From contig NZ_CP064873.1 of NCBI RefSeq assembly GCF_019056515.1, forward strand, positions 1,674,001 to 1,738,000: a stretch of 64,000 bases of DNA, given 5' to 3'. Shown piece by piece: positions 41,967 to 50,679 of this stretch. The position numbers were made by a program, and so were the translations under genes. How positions within the stretch are numbered: the stretch's first letter is position 1; each line of letters begins with the position of its first letter. Below the pieces are notes generated by a model that ran no database searches, was not told the DNA's origin, and saw only the letters and a list, made by a program, of their open reading frames with translations. The DNA is from Microbacterium paraoxydans. GTDB taxonomy: Bacteria > Actinomycetota > Actinomycetes > Actinomycetales > Microbacteriaceae.

Positions 41967-41972
41967 AGCCTA
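41967..41972 (-). promoter_or_regulatory. -10 TAGGCT, leaderless start for SGNH copy 2
   Basis: TAGGCT, then GGGCGC, then GTG 41960 on the minus strand. Confidence 0.55.
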
Positions 41973-41988
41973 TTCCCGGTCCCGGACG

Positions 41989-43341
41989 TCACCGGTCGTC
42001 CAGCGCCGCTCCGCTCCGGTCGACGAGTCCCCAGGCGGCGGCCGCCGCGACGAGGAAGCAGGCCGCGAACACGACGAACAGCAGAGGAGCGCCGCCGGCG
42101 ACGAGGAGGACAGGAACGGCGAGGGGCGCCACGATGGAGGCGATGCGTCCGACCCCCGCGGCCCAGCCCGCCCCGGTGCCGCGCAGCGAGGTCGGGTAGA
42201 TCTCGGGCGTCACCGCGTACAGGGCGCCCCACGCGCCGAGGGTGAAGAACGACAGGGCCATGCCGGCGCCGATGATCATCGGCACGGTCGTAGCGGTGCC
42301 GAAGACGACGGCGGACGCGGTCGCCCCCAGCAGGAAGACCGACAGAGTGATGCGGCGTCCCCACACCTCGATGAGCCAGGCCGCCACGGCGTAGCCCGGG
42401 AGCTGCGCGAGCGTGATGATGAGGGTGAACCCGAACGAACGGACGAGGTCGAATCCGGCATCCACGAGAATGCTGGGGATCCAGATGAAGGCCCCGTAGT
42501 AGGCGAAGTTCACGGCCAGCCACACGAGCCAGAGGCACGCCGTCCGCACGCGGAACTCCGCGTTCCAGAGGGTCGCGAGCCGTGCCCGTGCCGTCTTCGC
42601 GATGGCCCGCGACGCCGGTTCCTTCCGGAGGGGCGGGGTGTACTCGACTCCCGCATCGGCCTCGAAGGCCGCCACGATGCGATCCGCTTCCGCGATGCGT
42701 CCGCGGGACGCCAGCCAGCGCGGCGACTCGGGCAGACCCCACCGCACGACGAGGGCGTAGACCGCGGGGATCGCGCCGAGCGCGAAGGCCCATCGCCAGC
42801 CCGCCTCGGAGGCGGGGATGACGAAGAACCCGATGAGCGCGGAGGCCGTCCAGCCGACGGCCCAGAACGCTTCCAGGATGACGATCAGCCGTCCGCGGAT
42901 GCGCGCGGGAGCGAACTCGCTCACGTAGGTCGAGGCGACCGGCAGCTCCGCGCCGAGACCGAGGCCGACGAAGAAGCGCAGCACGAGCAGGGCCGCCACT
43001 CCCCCGACCAGAGCACTCGCTCCGGTGGCCACACCGTAGATGAGCAGCGTGAGGGCGAACACCTGCCGACGGCCGAAGCGGTCAGCGAGAAGACCGCCGA
43101 GGGTCGCGCCGACCGCCATGCCGACGAAGCCGAGCGAGGCGATCCAGCCGGCCTCCCCCTTTGTCAGATCCCACTGCTGTGAGAGCGCCGCGATGATGAA
43201 GGAGATGAGTCCGACGTCCATCGCGTCGAGCGCCCAGCCGACGCCGGAGCCCGTGAGCAGGCGCAGGTGCCGGCGGGTGAACGGGAGGACGTCGAGGCGC
43301 TCGGCGAGCGAGGTGCGGCTCGGCAGGGCGGTATCGGCCAT
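41989..43341 (-). CDS. MFS transporter (sugar/aromatic-acid porter type)
   Basis: A 450-residue major facilitator with 12 helices. GGLLADRFGRRQVFAL (motif A), the RGRL at the end of helix 5 region (PARIRGRLIVILE), WGLPESPRWL and the second-half PEIYPTSLRGTG are signatures of the sugar porter and AAHS groups. The substrate may be a sugar or an organic acid. ATG 43341 is chosen because a TACGAT hexamer lies seven bases upstream; the ATG at 43350 overlaps that hexamer. Confidence 0.88.
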   Translation of the reverse strand: MADTALPSRTSLAERLDVLPFTRRHLRLLTGSGVGWALDAMDVGLISFIIAALSQQWDLTKGEAGWIASLGFVGMAVGATLGGLLADRFGRRQVFALTLLIYGVATGASALVGGVAALLVLRFFVGLGLGAELPVASTYVSEFAPARIRGRLIVILEAFWAVGWTASALIGFFVIPASEAGWRWAFALGAIPAVYALVVRWGLPESPRWLASRGRIAEADRIVAAFEADAGVEYTPPLRKEPASRAIAKTARARLATLWNAEFRVRTACLWLVWLAVNFAYYGAFIWIPSILVDAGFDLVRSFGFTLIITLAQLPGYAVAAWLIEVWGRRITLSVFLLGATASAVVFGTATTVPMIIGAGMALSFFTLGAWGALYAVTPEIYPTSLRGTGAGWAAGVGRIASIVAPLAVPVLLVAGGAPLLFVVFAACFLVAAAAAWGLVDRSGAALDDR

Positions 43342-43348
43342 GATTCTC

Positions 43349-43354
43349 ATCGTA
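43349..43354 (-). promoter_or_regulatory. -10 TACGAT, leaderless start for MFS gene
   Basis: TACGAT, then GAGAATC, then ATG 43341 on the minus strand. It overlaps the alternative ATG 43350. Confidence 0.55.
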
Positions 43355-43392
43355 GGGCCGCCCGTCCCGCCGAGCCGCGAGATGACGCCCGC

Positions 43393-44427
43393 TCAGTCCC
43401 GGTCGGCGAGGAGCTTCCGCACCCGAGGGATCACCTCGGTGCCGTACAGCTCGATACTGCGCATCATCGACTCGTGCGAGAGGGTTCCCGTCGCGTACTT
43501 GAGGTCGAAGCGGCCGAGCCCGAGGGTCGTGATCGTGTCGGCGATCTTCGCGGCGACGCGCTCCGGCGAGCCGGCATAGAGGGAGCCCTCGGGACCGATG
43601 TCGTTCTGGAAACGCGCGCGGCTGTAGGGCGGCCAGCCGCGCTCGCGACCGATGGTGTTGTTCATCGCCTCGAAGCCCGGGTAGGCCTCGTCCCATGCCT
43701 CCGCGTCGGTGGGCGCAATGTGTCCCGGCGAGTGCACGGCCACCGGGTGAGGGGTCGTCCCGAAGGAGGCGACCGAGCGGTGGTACAGGTCGACGAACGG
43801 CTTGAATCGCCCGGCCGGGCCGCCGATGATCGCCAGCATGAGGCCGAGACCGTGACGCGCGACACGCACGACGGACTCGGGGCTGCCGCCGACGCCGACC
43901 CACGTGCGCAGACCCTTCTCGGTCTTCGGGAAGACGTCCGCGTTGTCGAGCGACGGCCGCAGCGACCCGGACCACGTCACGGGCTCCTCCTTGAGGAGCT
44001 CGACGAACAGCTCCAGCTTCTCCTCGAAGAGCCGGTCGTAATCGCGCAGGTCGTAGCCGAACAGCGGGAAGGACTCGATGAACGAACCGCGCCCGAGCAC
44101 GACCTCCGCCCGCCCTCCGGACAGGGCGTCGAGGGTCGAGAAGCGCTCGAACACGCGCACCGGGTCGTCCGAGGACAGCACGGTCACGGCGGTGCCCAGC
44201 CGGATCCGTTCGGTGCGGGCGGCGATCGCCGCGAGCACCATCTCCGGAGACGAGACCGCGAACTCGCGCCGATGGTGCTCCCCCACGCCGAAGAAGTCCA
44301 CGCCGACCGTATCGGCCAGCTCCGCCTGGGCGACGACGTTCCGGATGGTCTGCGCGCCGCTGAGCAGCTCGCCGTCCTGATCCCGGGTGATGTCGCCGAA
44401 CGTGTCCAGCCCGAAGTCGATGTCCAT
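43393..44427 (-). CDS. LLM-class (luciferase-like) flavin oxidoreductase
   Basis: A 344-residue luciferase-like TIM barrel. GVGEHHRREFAVSSPEMVLAA is a hallmark start of the group, with IRLGTAVTVLSSDDPVRVFERF next. A reduced flavin (FMN or F420) is used, but which is not decidable. The AGGAAGG ribosome site precedes ATG 44427. The gene lies between an MFS transporter and a DUF885 gene, so context gives no substrate. Confidence 0.87.
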   Translation of the reverse strand: MDIDFGLDTFGDITRDQDGELLSGAQTIRNVVAQAELADTVGVDFFGVGEHHRREFAVSSPEMVLAAIAARTERIRLGTAVTVLSSDDPVRVFERFSTLDALSGGRAEVVLGRGSFIESFPLFGYDLRDYDRLFEEKLELFVELLKEEPVTWSGSLRPSLDNADVFPKTEKGLRTWVGVGGSPESVVRVARHGLGLMLAIIGGPAGRFKPFVDLYHRSVASFGTTPHPVAVHSPGHIAPTDAEAWDEAYPGFEAMNNTIGRERGWPPYSRARFQNDIGPEGSLYAGSPERVAAKIADTITTLGLGRFDLKYATGTLSHESMMRSIELYGTEVIPRVRKLLADRD

Positions 44428-44482
44428 GTCACACCTTCCTATTCAGGTGAATGGAACGCGCGGCGGGAGGCGGGCATTCCCA

Positions 44483-46159
44483 TCACCGAGGCAGCAGCGC
44501 GCTCCGCAGCGTGTCGAGCCCGACGCCGCCCAGATCCAGGGCGCGCTTGTGGAAGCCCTTGAAGCTGAACGCGTCGCCCTCCGCCTGCTGGACGGCGTCG
44601 CGGACCTGCTCCCAGATGCGCTGACCGACCTTGTACGACGGCGCCTGACCCGGCCAGCCGAGGTACCGGTTGACCTCGAACTGCACGAACTGGTCCGACA
44701 TGTTGACGTTGCGACGGAGGAAGTCGAGCGCGTAGTCGGCATCCCAGACGCCGTCACCGTCGAGACGGGGCTTGCCGAGGTGCACGCCGATGTCGAGGAC
44801 CACGCGCGCCGCCCGCATCCGCTGCCCGTCCAGCATGCCGAGGCGATCCGCCGGGTCGTCCAGGTAACCGAGCTGCTCCATCAGTCGCTCCGCATACAGC
44901 GCCCAGCCCTCCGCGTGACCGGAGGTGCCGGCGAGCAGCCGTCGCCACGAGTTGAGCTCAGCGCGGTTGTACACGGCCTGGGCGATCTGCAGGTGATGCC
45001 CCGGCACACCCTCGTGGTACACGGTGGTGAGCTCGCGCCACGTGTCGAACTCGGTGACGCCCTCGGGGACTGACCACCACATGCGGCCGGGGCGCGAGAA
45101 GTCGTCGGTGGGGCCGGTGTAGTAGATCCCGCCCTCCTGCGTCGGCGCGATCATGCACTCCAGGGTGCGGATGGCCTCCGGGATGTCGAAGTGCGAGGCG
45201 CCGAGCTCGGCGACCGCGCGGTCGCTGGTCTCCTGCATCCACCGCTGGAGCGCCTCGGTGCCGACGAGCTTGCGGGCGGGGTCCGATTCCAGATGCGCGA
45301 CGGCCTCCTCCACGGAGGCGCCGGGGAGGATCTCGTTCGCGATCGCCGTCTGCTCGGCCACCATGCGGGCGAGCTCTTCGCGACCCCACTCGTAGGTCTC
45401 GTCGAGGTCGATGGTGGCGCCGAGGAATCGACGGGAGTTGAGGGCGTAAAGGTCGCGCCCCACGGCGTCCGTCTCGCCGGCCTCGGGCGCGAGCTCCTCG
45501 GCAAGGAAGCGCCGCAGCTCCCCGTACGCGACCCGCGCAGCCGCGGAGTTGTCCGCCAGGGTGCGGGCGAGCGAGGCGGGAAGCTGGCCTTCCTCGGGAT
45601 CGGCGTGCGCGACGAACGCCGCGAAGAAGCCGTCGTCGGCGATGTAGCGGTCGATCTGCGTCGCGACCTCCGCGACCTGGCGTCGTGCAGGAGTCACGCC
45701 CTCGGCGATGCCCAGGCGCAGCGTCTCGACGTATCCGCGCAGCGCCGCGGGAACCGCGGAGAGCCGGGTGGAGATGACCTCCCAGTCCTCGACCGTCGCC
45801 GTGGGCATCAGATCGAAGGCGGAGCGGACGTCCTGCGCGGCGGAGGCGATGACGTTCAGATCGCGCAGGTGCCACTTCGCTTCGTGCAGCTCGAGGTCGA
45901 GGCGCAGCTCCGCACTGAGGTCGGTCTTGGTCACCTCGTCGATCGCATCGACGGGCTCCAGCGCGGACAGCGTGTCGAGCGTGGCCCGCGTCGCCGCGGC
46001 GATCTCCTCATGACCTTCCGGGCTCAGATCGCCGAACCGGTCGTTGACCTCGGACCGACCGATGTAGGTGCCGAGAGTCGGCGCCAGGACGGCGATCGTG
46101 TCGACCCATTCATCGGCGACCCTGTCGATGGCGGAGGGGGTGCGGGGTGCTGAAGTCAT
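44483..46159 (-). CDS. DUF885-family protein (putative metallopeptidase)
   Basis: A 558-residue DUF885 protein. The zinc-site-like sequence VYHEGVPGHHLQIAQ at about residue 393 (HExxxHH) and GHAEGWALYAERL shortly after are the family's conserved core, reminiscent of the M32/M3 peptidases. No signal peptide. Activity unknown but probably a carboxypeptidase or similar. The start has TAGGCT seven bases upstream. Confidence 0.88.
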   Translation of the reverse strand: MTSAPRTPSAIDRVADEWVDTIAVLAPTLGTYIGRSEVNDRFGDLSPEGHEEIAAATRATLDTLSALEPVDAIDEVTKTDLSAELRLDLELHEAKWHLRDLNVIASAAQDVRSAFDLMPTATVEDWEVISTRLSAVPAALRGYVETLRLGIAEGVTPARRQVAEVATQIDRYIADDGFFAAFVAHADPEEGQLPASLARTLADNSAAARVAYGELRRFLAEELAPEAGETDAVGRDLYALNSRRFLGATIDLDETYEWGREELARMVAEQTAIANEILPGASVEEAVAHLESDPARKLVGTEALQRWMQETSDRAVAELGASHFDIPEAIRTLECMIAPTQEGGIYYTGPTDDFSRPGRMWWSVPEGVTEFDTWRELTTVYHEGVPGHHLQIAQAVYNRAELNSWRRLLAGTSGHAEGWALYAERLMEQLGYLDDPADRLGMLDGQRMRAARVVLDIGVHLGKPRLDGDGVWDADYALDFLRRNVNMSDQFVQFEVNRYLGWPGQAPSYKVGQRIWEQVRDAVQQAEGDAFSFKGFHKRALDLGGVGLDTLRSALLPR

Positions 46160-46166
46160 GCCTTCC

Positions 46167-46172
46167 AGCCTA
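46167..46172 (-). promoter_or_regulatory. -10 TAGGCT, leaderless start for DUF885 gene
   Basis: TAGGCT, then GGAAGGC, then ATG 46159 on the minus strand. GGAAGG could act as an SD but is close to the start. Confidence 0.5.
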
Positions 46173-46198
46173 ATCCCCGCCCCCGTCGGCCACCGGGA

Positions 46199-48832
46199 TC
46201 AGTGCGCGGCTTCGTTCCAGTCCCGACCGCGGCCCACCTGCACGTCGAGCGGCACGGAGAGCTGAGCGGCATCCCCCATCCGCGTGCGGACGATCTGCTC
46301 CACCGCATCCCACTCCCCTGCTGCGACCTCGACGACGAGTTCGTCGTGGATCTGCAGCAGCACCCGCGACTCCAGCTTCGCGGCGTGGAGGTCGTCGTGG
46401 ATGTGGAACAGCGCGATCTTCATGATGTCGGCCGCGCTGCCCTGGATCGGGGCGTTGAGCGCCGCCCGCTCGGCGTTCTCCCGCAGCACGCGGTTGGGGC
46501 TCGCGAGATCGGGGAACGGCCGCCGACGCCCGAAGATCGTCTCGGTGTAGCCGACCTCCTTGGCCTTCATCACCGAGGCCCGCAGGTAGTCGCGGACCGC
46601 GCCGAACCGTGCGAAGTACTCGACCATGAGCTGCTTGGCCTCGGACTGCTCGATGCGCAGCTGCTTCGAGAGCCCGAATGCGGAGAGGCCGTAGACGAGT
46701 CCGTACGACATCGCCTTCACCTTGGTGCGCATCGCCGGCGTGACCTCGGACGGATCGACGCCGAACACGCTGGCGCCGACGAAGCGGTGGAGGTCTTCAC
46801 CGCTGTTGAACGCCTCGATCAGCCCCTCGTCGCCCGAGAGGTGCGCCATGATCCGCATCTCGATCTGCGAGTAGTCGGCGGTGAGCAGCGTCTCGTACCC
46901 CTCGCCGACCTCGAAGGCGCTGCGGATGCGCCGCGACTCCTCGGTGCGGACGGGGATGTTCTGCAGGTTCGGATCGGTGCTGGACAGGCGCCCGGTCTGG
47001 CTGCCCGTCTGCACGTACGTCGTGTGGACCCGGTGGTCCTCCCGGATCGCGGTGTCGAGGGACTCGATGATCTGCCGCAGCTTCGTCGCCTCACGGTGCT
47101 GCAGCAGCACGCTGAGGAACGGGTGCGGGTGCGACTCCTGCAGGTCGGCGAGCACCGCGGCATCGGTCGAGTACCCGGTCTTCGTCTTGCGCGTCTTGGG
47201 AAGCTGCAGGTCTTCGAACAGCACCTCCTGGAGCTGCTTCGGCGACCCGAGATTGAACTCACGACCGACGACCGAGAAAGCTTCCTGGGCCAGGGCGTCC
47301 GCCCGCGTCGCGAGTTCGGCCGAGAACGTCGACAGGACCTCGTGTGACACGGCGACACCGGCGAGCTCCATGTCGGCGAGCGTGCGGAGCGTCGGCAGCT
47401 CGATGTCGCGGAGCACGGCGTCGACCGGCTCCGGCAGATCGTCCCGCAGCGCCTCGGCCACCCGGAGGATGAACCATGCCTCCTGCGAGGGGGTGGCACC
47501 CTCGGTCTCCGGCACGAGCTGCGACGGATCGGCCTCGGGGAGCTTCTCCCCCAGGTAGCGCTGCACGAGGTCGGACAGCGTCTTGTCGGGGAAGCTGGGG
47601 CGCAGCAGCCAGCCCGCGAGGCTCGTGTCGTAGGCGAGCCCGCCCAGACGGATGCCCTGACGGAGCAACGCCTTCACCTGCGGCTTGGCGTCGTGCAGCA
47701 CCTTCGGCGCGTCGGACTCCAGCCACGGGCGCAGCGCCGCGGCCGCCTCCTCCGACCAGTCGAGCTCGCGCAGCTCGCTCCCGGTGGCGACGCCGACGCG
47801 CACAGGTGCGCCCGACTGCACCACGACCCGGAGAGCGACGTCTCCGTCCTGCGCCGCGGCCCAGGTGGCCAGATCCGGGGCGGACACCTGTGCCGGCGTG
47901 GGCATCTCGACGACGGAGGCCGGGTCGTCGGCGACCTCGCCCGCTCCGACGGCCTCGAAGACCCGGGGCAGCAGCGTGCGGAACTCCAGCCGGGCGAAGA
48001 TGTCGCGGACGGCCTCGGCGTCGATCGGGGCGACGGCGAGGTCGGCCGGGGCGACCGGCAGCTCCACGTCGGTCAGCAGGCGGTTGAGCTTGCGGTTGCG
48101 GCGGACGTCTTCGATGTGGTCGCGGAGGTTGCCGCCGACCACGCCCTTGATCTCACCGGCACGCTCGAGCAGCTCGTCGAGGGAGCCGAACTGCGTGAGC
48201 CACTTGACGGCCGTCTTCTCCCCCACCTTCGGCACGCCGGGCAGGTTGTCGCTGGTCTCACCCACGAGGGCGGCGATGTCGGGGTACTGCTCGGGACGGA
48301 CGCCGTAGCGCTCCTGCACGGTCGCCGGATCGTAGCGCTTGAGCTGCGAGACCCCCTGGACGGACGGGTACAGCAGCGTGACGTCGTCGGTGACGAGCTG
48401 GATGGTGTCGCGGTCTCCCGAGACCACGAGCACGTCGTAGCCCTGGGCCGCCCCCTGCGTGGAGAGGGTGGCGAGGATGTCGTCGGCCTCGATGCCCTCC
48501 TGCGTCAGCACCGGGATCGACATCGCCGCGAGGCAGTCCTGCAGCAGCGGGATCTGGCCCTTGAACTCCTGCGGCGTCTCGGACCGGGTGGCCTTGTACT
48601 CCGGGTACTCGTCGGTGCGGAACGAGTGGCGGGAGGTGTCGAAGGCGATCGCGAGATGCGTGGGCTGCTCGGCCTTGATCAGGTTGACCAGCATGGACAG
48701 GAAGCCGTAGATGGCGTTCGTGTGCTGGTTGTCCTTGGTGGTGAAGTTGTCGACCGGGAGGGCGAAGAAGGCCCGGTAGGCGAGCGAGTGGCCGTCGACG
48801 ACCATGAGGGTAGGCTTTGCGGAGTCCGTCAC
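46199..48832 (-). CDS. polA: DNA polymerase I
   Basis: An 877-residue repair/replication polymerase. The 5'-3' nuclease domain (about 1-290) starts MVVDGHSLAYRAFFALPV. The central exonuclease-like domain (about 310-480) lacks the DxE motif, so proofreading is probably absent. The polymerase domain has motif A DYSQIEMRIMAH, motif B RTKVKAMSYGLVYGLS and motif C LQIHDELVVE. The GTG start 48832 follows TAGGCT by six bases. Divergent from the thioesterase gene. Confidence 0.97.
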   Translation of the reverse strand: MTDSAKPTLMVVDGHSLAYRAFFALPVDNFTTKDNQHTNAIYGFLSMLVNLIKAEQPTHLAIAFDTSRHSFRTDEYPEYKATRSETPQEFKGQIPLLQDCLAAMSIPVLTQEGIEADDILATLSTQGAAQGYDVLVVSGDRDTIQLVTDDVTLLYPSVQGVSQLKRYDPATVQERYGVRPEQYPDIAALVGETSDNLPGVPKVGEKTAVKWLTQFGSLDELLERAGEIKGVVGGNLRDHIEDVRRNRKLNRLLTDVELPVAPADLAVAPIDAEAVRDIFARLEFRTLLPRVFEAVGAGEVADDPASVVEMPTPAQVSAPDLATWAAAQDGDVALRVVVQSGAPVRVGVATGSELRELDWSEEAAAALRPWLESDAPKVLHDAKPQVKALLRQGIRLGGLAYDTSLAGWLLRPSFPDKTLSDLVQRYLGEKLPEADPSQLVPETEGATPSQEAWFILRVAEALRDDLPEPVDAVLRDIELPTLRTLADMELAGVAVSHEVLSTFSAELATRADALAQEAFSVVGREFNLGSPKQLQEVLFEDLQLPKTRKTKTGYSTDAAVLADLQESHPHPFLSVLLQHREATKLRQIIESLDTAIREDHRVHTTYVQTGSQTGRLSSTDPNLQNIPVRTEESRRIRSAFEVGEGYETLLTADYSQIEMRIMAHLSGDEGLIEAFNSGEDLHRFVGASVFGVDPSEVTPAMRTKVKAMSYGLVYGLSAFGLSKQLRIEQSEAKQLMVEYFARFGAVRDYLRASVMKAKEVGYTETIFGRRRPFPDLASPNRVLRENAERAALNAPIQGSAADIMKIALFHIHDDLHAAKLESRVLLQIHDELVVEVAAGEWDAVEQIVRTRMGDAAQLSVPLDVQVGRGRDWNEAAH

Positions 48833-48838
48833 CCTGTC

Positions 48839-48844
48839 AGCCTA
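48839..48844 (-). promoter_or_regulatory. -10 TAGGCT, leaderless start for polA
   Basis: TAGGCT, then GACAGG, then GTG 48832 on the minus strand. Confidence 0.55.
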
Positions 48845-48877
48845 ACGAGGAGCACGGACACCCGCAGAGGAGGATGC

Positions 48878-49306
48878 ATGAGCGAGGTCGCCACCAGCGA
48901 GGGACTCGAGTGGGCGGCCGCCCGCGGCATGGGAGCGCTGGCCGAGAAGATGGGCATGGAGTTCGTCGAGTTCGGCATCGACCGCTGTGTGGCGACGATG
49001 CCGGTGGAGGGCAACACCCAGCCGGTCGGTCTCATGCACGGCGGCGCCTACGTCGTGCTCGGCGAATCGCTCGGCTCCATGGCGGCCAACCTGCACGCGG
49101 GCGCCGGCCGCCTCGCTGTCGGCGTCGACATCAACGCCACGCACACCCGGTCGGCCACCTCGGGCGTGGTCACCGGAGTCTGCACGCCCGTGCACCTGGG
49201 GCGCAGCATCACGGTGCACGAGATCGTCGTGACCGACGATCAGGGCCGGCGCTGCTCGACGATCCGCATCACCAACATGATCAAGGACGCTCCCGCCGCG
49301 GACTGA
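48878..49306 (+). CDS. PaaI-type hot-dog thioesterase
   Basis: A 142-residue acyl-CoA thioesterase of the PaaI/YbgC-like 4HBT class. LMHGGAYVVLGESLGSMAA contains the HGG active-site motif and the catalytic acid region. An AGAGGAGG site precedes ATG 48878. The end overlaps the GNAT gene on the other strand by 26 bases. Divergent from polA, as in M. tuberculosis where a thioesterase lies close to polA. Substrate unknown. Confidence 0.9.
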   Translation: MSEVATSEGLEWAAARGMGALAEKMGMEFVEFGIDRCVATMPVEGNTQPVGLMHGGAYVVLGESLGSMAANLHAGAGRLAVGVDINATHTRSATSGVVTGVCTPVHLGRSITVHEIVVTDDQGRRCSTIRITNMIKDAPAAD

Positions 49307-49844
49307 GCGGCTCCTCCAGCAGCAGCTGGAACAGGATGTGGTCCTGCCACTCCCCCGCGATCCGCAGGTACTTCGGGGCGATGCCGATGCGCTCGAAGCC
49401 GGTGGCGGCGAGGACCCGCTGCGAGGCGACGTTGTGGAGCAGCGTCGACGCCTGGAGGCGGTGCAGCCGCAGCTCGTCCCGCGCGTGCTCCGCCACGAGG
49501 GCGACCGCGCGCCCTGCGAGCCCGCGGCGCAGTCGGGTGGAATCGATCCAGTACCCGAGATCGGCGCTCCAGAACGCACCGCGCACGATGGTGTTCAGGT
49601 TGACCCGGCCGCGGATCTCGCCGTCGTCCGAGAGGATCACGAACCGGGAACTCCGCCCGAGGGCGGCCTCCGCGACGCACTGCTGCGCGTTCTGCTCCTG
49701 CCAGTCCTCGGTGAAGAACGCCTCGGAACGCTCCGGCTCCCACGGGGCGAGGTGCTCTCTGTTCGCGAGATACGCGCGCGCGATCGCCGCACCGTCGCCG
49801 GCGCGGACCGGCCGCAGAACGTGCTCTGCGTCCAGCCGGAGCAC
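49281..49844 (-). CDS. GNAT acetyltransferase (RimJ/RimL-like, copy 2)
   Basis: A 187-residue acyltransferase with the RimJ signature: LRPVRAGDGAAIARAY, HLAPWEPERSEAFF, LGYWIDSTRLRRGLAGRAVALV (acetyl-CoA site) and NVASQRVLAATGFERIG. Ribosomal or other N-termini are typical substrates, but the target is unknown. The GTG start 49844 lies nine bases after pdtaR, so the two may share a transcript. Confidence 0.85.
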   Translation of the reverse strand: MLRLDAEHVLRPVRAGDGAAIARAYLANREHLAPWEPERSEAFFTEDWQEQNAQQCVAEAALGRSSRFVILSDDGEIRGRVNLNTIVRGAFWSADLGYWIDSTRLRRGLAGRAVALVAEHARDELRLHRLQASTLLHNVASQRVLAATGFERIGIAPKYLRIAGEWQDHILFQLLLEEPLSPRRERP

Positions 49845-49853
49845 CGGAGTGCC

Positions 49854-50471
49854 TTACTTCTTGGGAGCGAGCTGCTCGATGATCGCCTTGGCGACGTCCT
49901 GCATCGTCAGGCGGCGATCCATCGATGCCTTCTGGATCCAGCGGAACGCCTCGGGCTCGCTCAGGCCCATCTTCTCGTTGAGGAGGCCCTTCGCGCGGTC
50001 GACGAGCTTGCGGGTCTCGAAGCGCTCGACCATGTCGGCGACCTCAGCCTCGAGGGTGATGATCTGCTCGTGGCGGGCCAGGGCGATCTCGATCGCGGGG
50101 AGGAGATCGTTCGGGGTGAAGGGCTTCACGACGTAGGCCAGGGCTCCGGCCTCGCTCGCGCGCTCCACGAGCTCCTTCTGGCTGAACGCGGTCAGCAGCA
50201 CGACCGGGGCGATGTTGCCCTTGTGGAGCTTCTCGGCAGCGCTGATGCCGTCGAGCTGGGGCATCTTCACGTCCATGATGACGAGGTCGGGACGCAGCTC
50301 GGTGGCGAGGGCCACCGCCGTCTCGCCGTCGCCGGCCTCGCCGACGACATCGAAGCCGTTGTCGCGGAGGATCTCGACGATGTCGAGACGGATCAGCGAC
50401 TCGTCTTCGGCGACGACGACGCGTCGGGGTGCGGATGCCGTGGGCTGCTCAGCCTGTTCTTGCTCGGTCAC
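49854..50471 (-). CDS. pdtaR: ANTAR-domain response regulator PdtaR
   Basis: A 205-residue response regulator. The receiver domain (about 17-130) has the acidic pair in VVAEDESL, the phospho-acceptor Asp in VIMDVKMP, and the Lys in VVKPF. The C-terminal ANTAR RNA-binding domain (about 140-200) has RKLVDRAKGLLNEKMGLSE. It acts as an antiterminator on target mRNAs, with the kinase PdtaS, which is not in the window. The position relative to polA and pyk matches M. tuberculosis Rv1626. GTG 50471 follows a leaderless -10. Confidence 0.93.
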   Translation of the reverse strand: MTEQEQAEQPTASAPRRVVVAEDESLIRLDIVEILRDNGFDVVGEAGDGETAVALATELRPDLVIMDVKMPQLDGISAAEKLHKGNIAPVVLLTAFSQKELVERASEAGALAYVVKPFTPNDLLPAIEIALARHEQIITLEAEVADMVERFETRKLVDRAKGLLNEKMGLSEPEAFRWIQKASMDRRLTMQDVAKAIIEQLAPKK

Positions 50472-50477
50472 CCCTCC

Positions 50478-50483
50478 ATCCTA
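50478..50483 (-). promoter_or_regulatory. -10 TAGGAT, leaderless start for pdtaR
   Basis: TAGGAT, then GGAGGG, then GTG 50471 on the minus strand. A CCGCCG/CGGCGG hairpin (50499-50518) lies between this promoter and the tRNA. Confidence 0.5.
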
Positions 50484-50547
50484 ACGGAGAGGTCCCCACC
50501 GCCGGCTGAAGACGGCGGGCGCGCGGGGAACCGTCCGTCGTCTGCGC

Positions 50548-50553
50548 TACAGT
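50548..50553 (+). promoter_or_regulatory. -10 TACAGT for tRNA-Leu(CAA)
   Basis: TACAGT 18 bases before the tRNA 5' end. No -35 is obvious. Confidence 0.45.
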
Positions 50554-50571
50554 CGAAGTCGCGAGACACGG

Positions 50572-50657
50572 GCCGGCGTGGCGGAATGGCAGACGCGGAG
50601 CACTCAAAATGCTTTGTCCGAGAGGGCGTGTGGGTTCGAGTCCCACCGCCGGCACCA
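50572..50657 (+). tRNA. tRNA-Leu (anticodon CAA)
   Basis: An 86-nt class II tRNA with encoded CCA. The acceptor stem GCCGGCG pairs perfectly with CGCCGGC. The anticodon stem is GAGCA/TGCTT with loop CTCAAAA, anticodon CAA, reading UUG. A long variable arm (TGTCCGAGAGGGCG) and TTCGAGTCC follow. Confidence 0.95.
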
Positions 50658-50679
50658 GCATCGCGGACCGCTCGCCCCG

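Noticed and set aside
50499..50518. CCGCCG/CGGCGG hairpin as a terminator
   Set aside because: It lies upstream of both divergent transcription units (pdtaR and tRNA-Leu), so it cannot terminate either.
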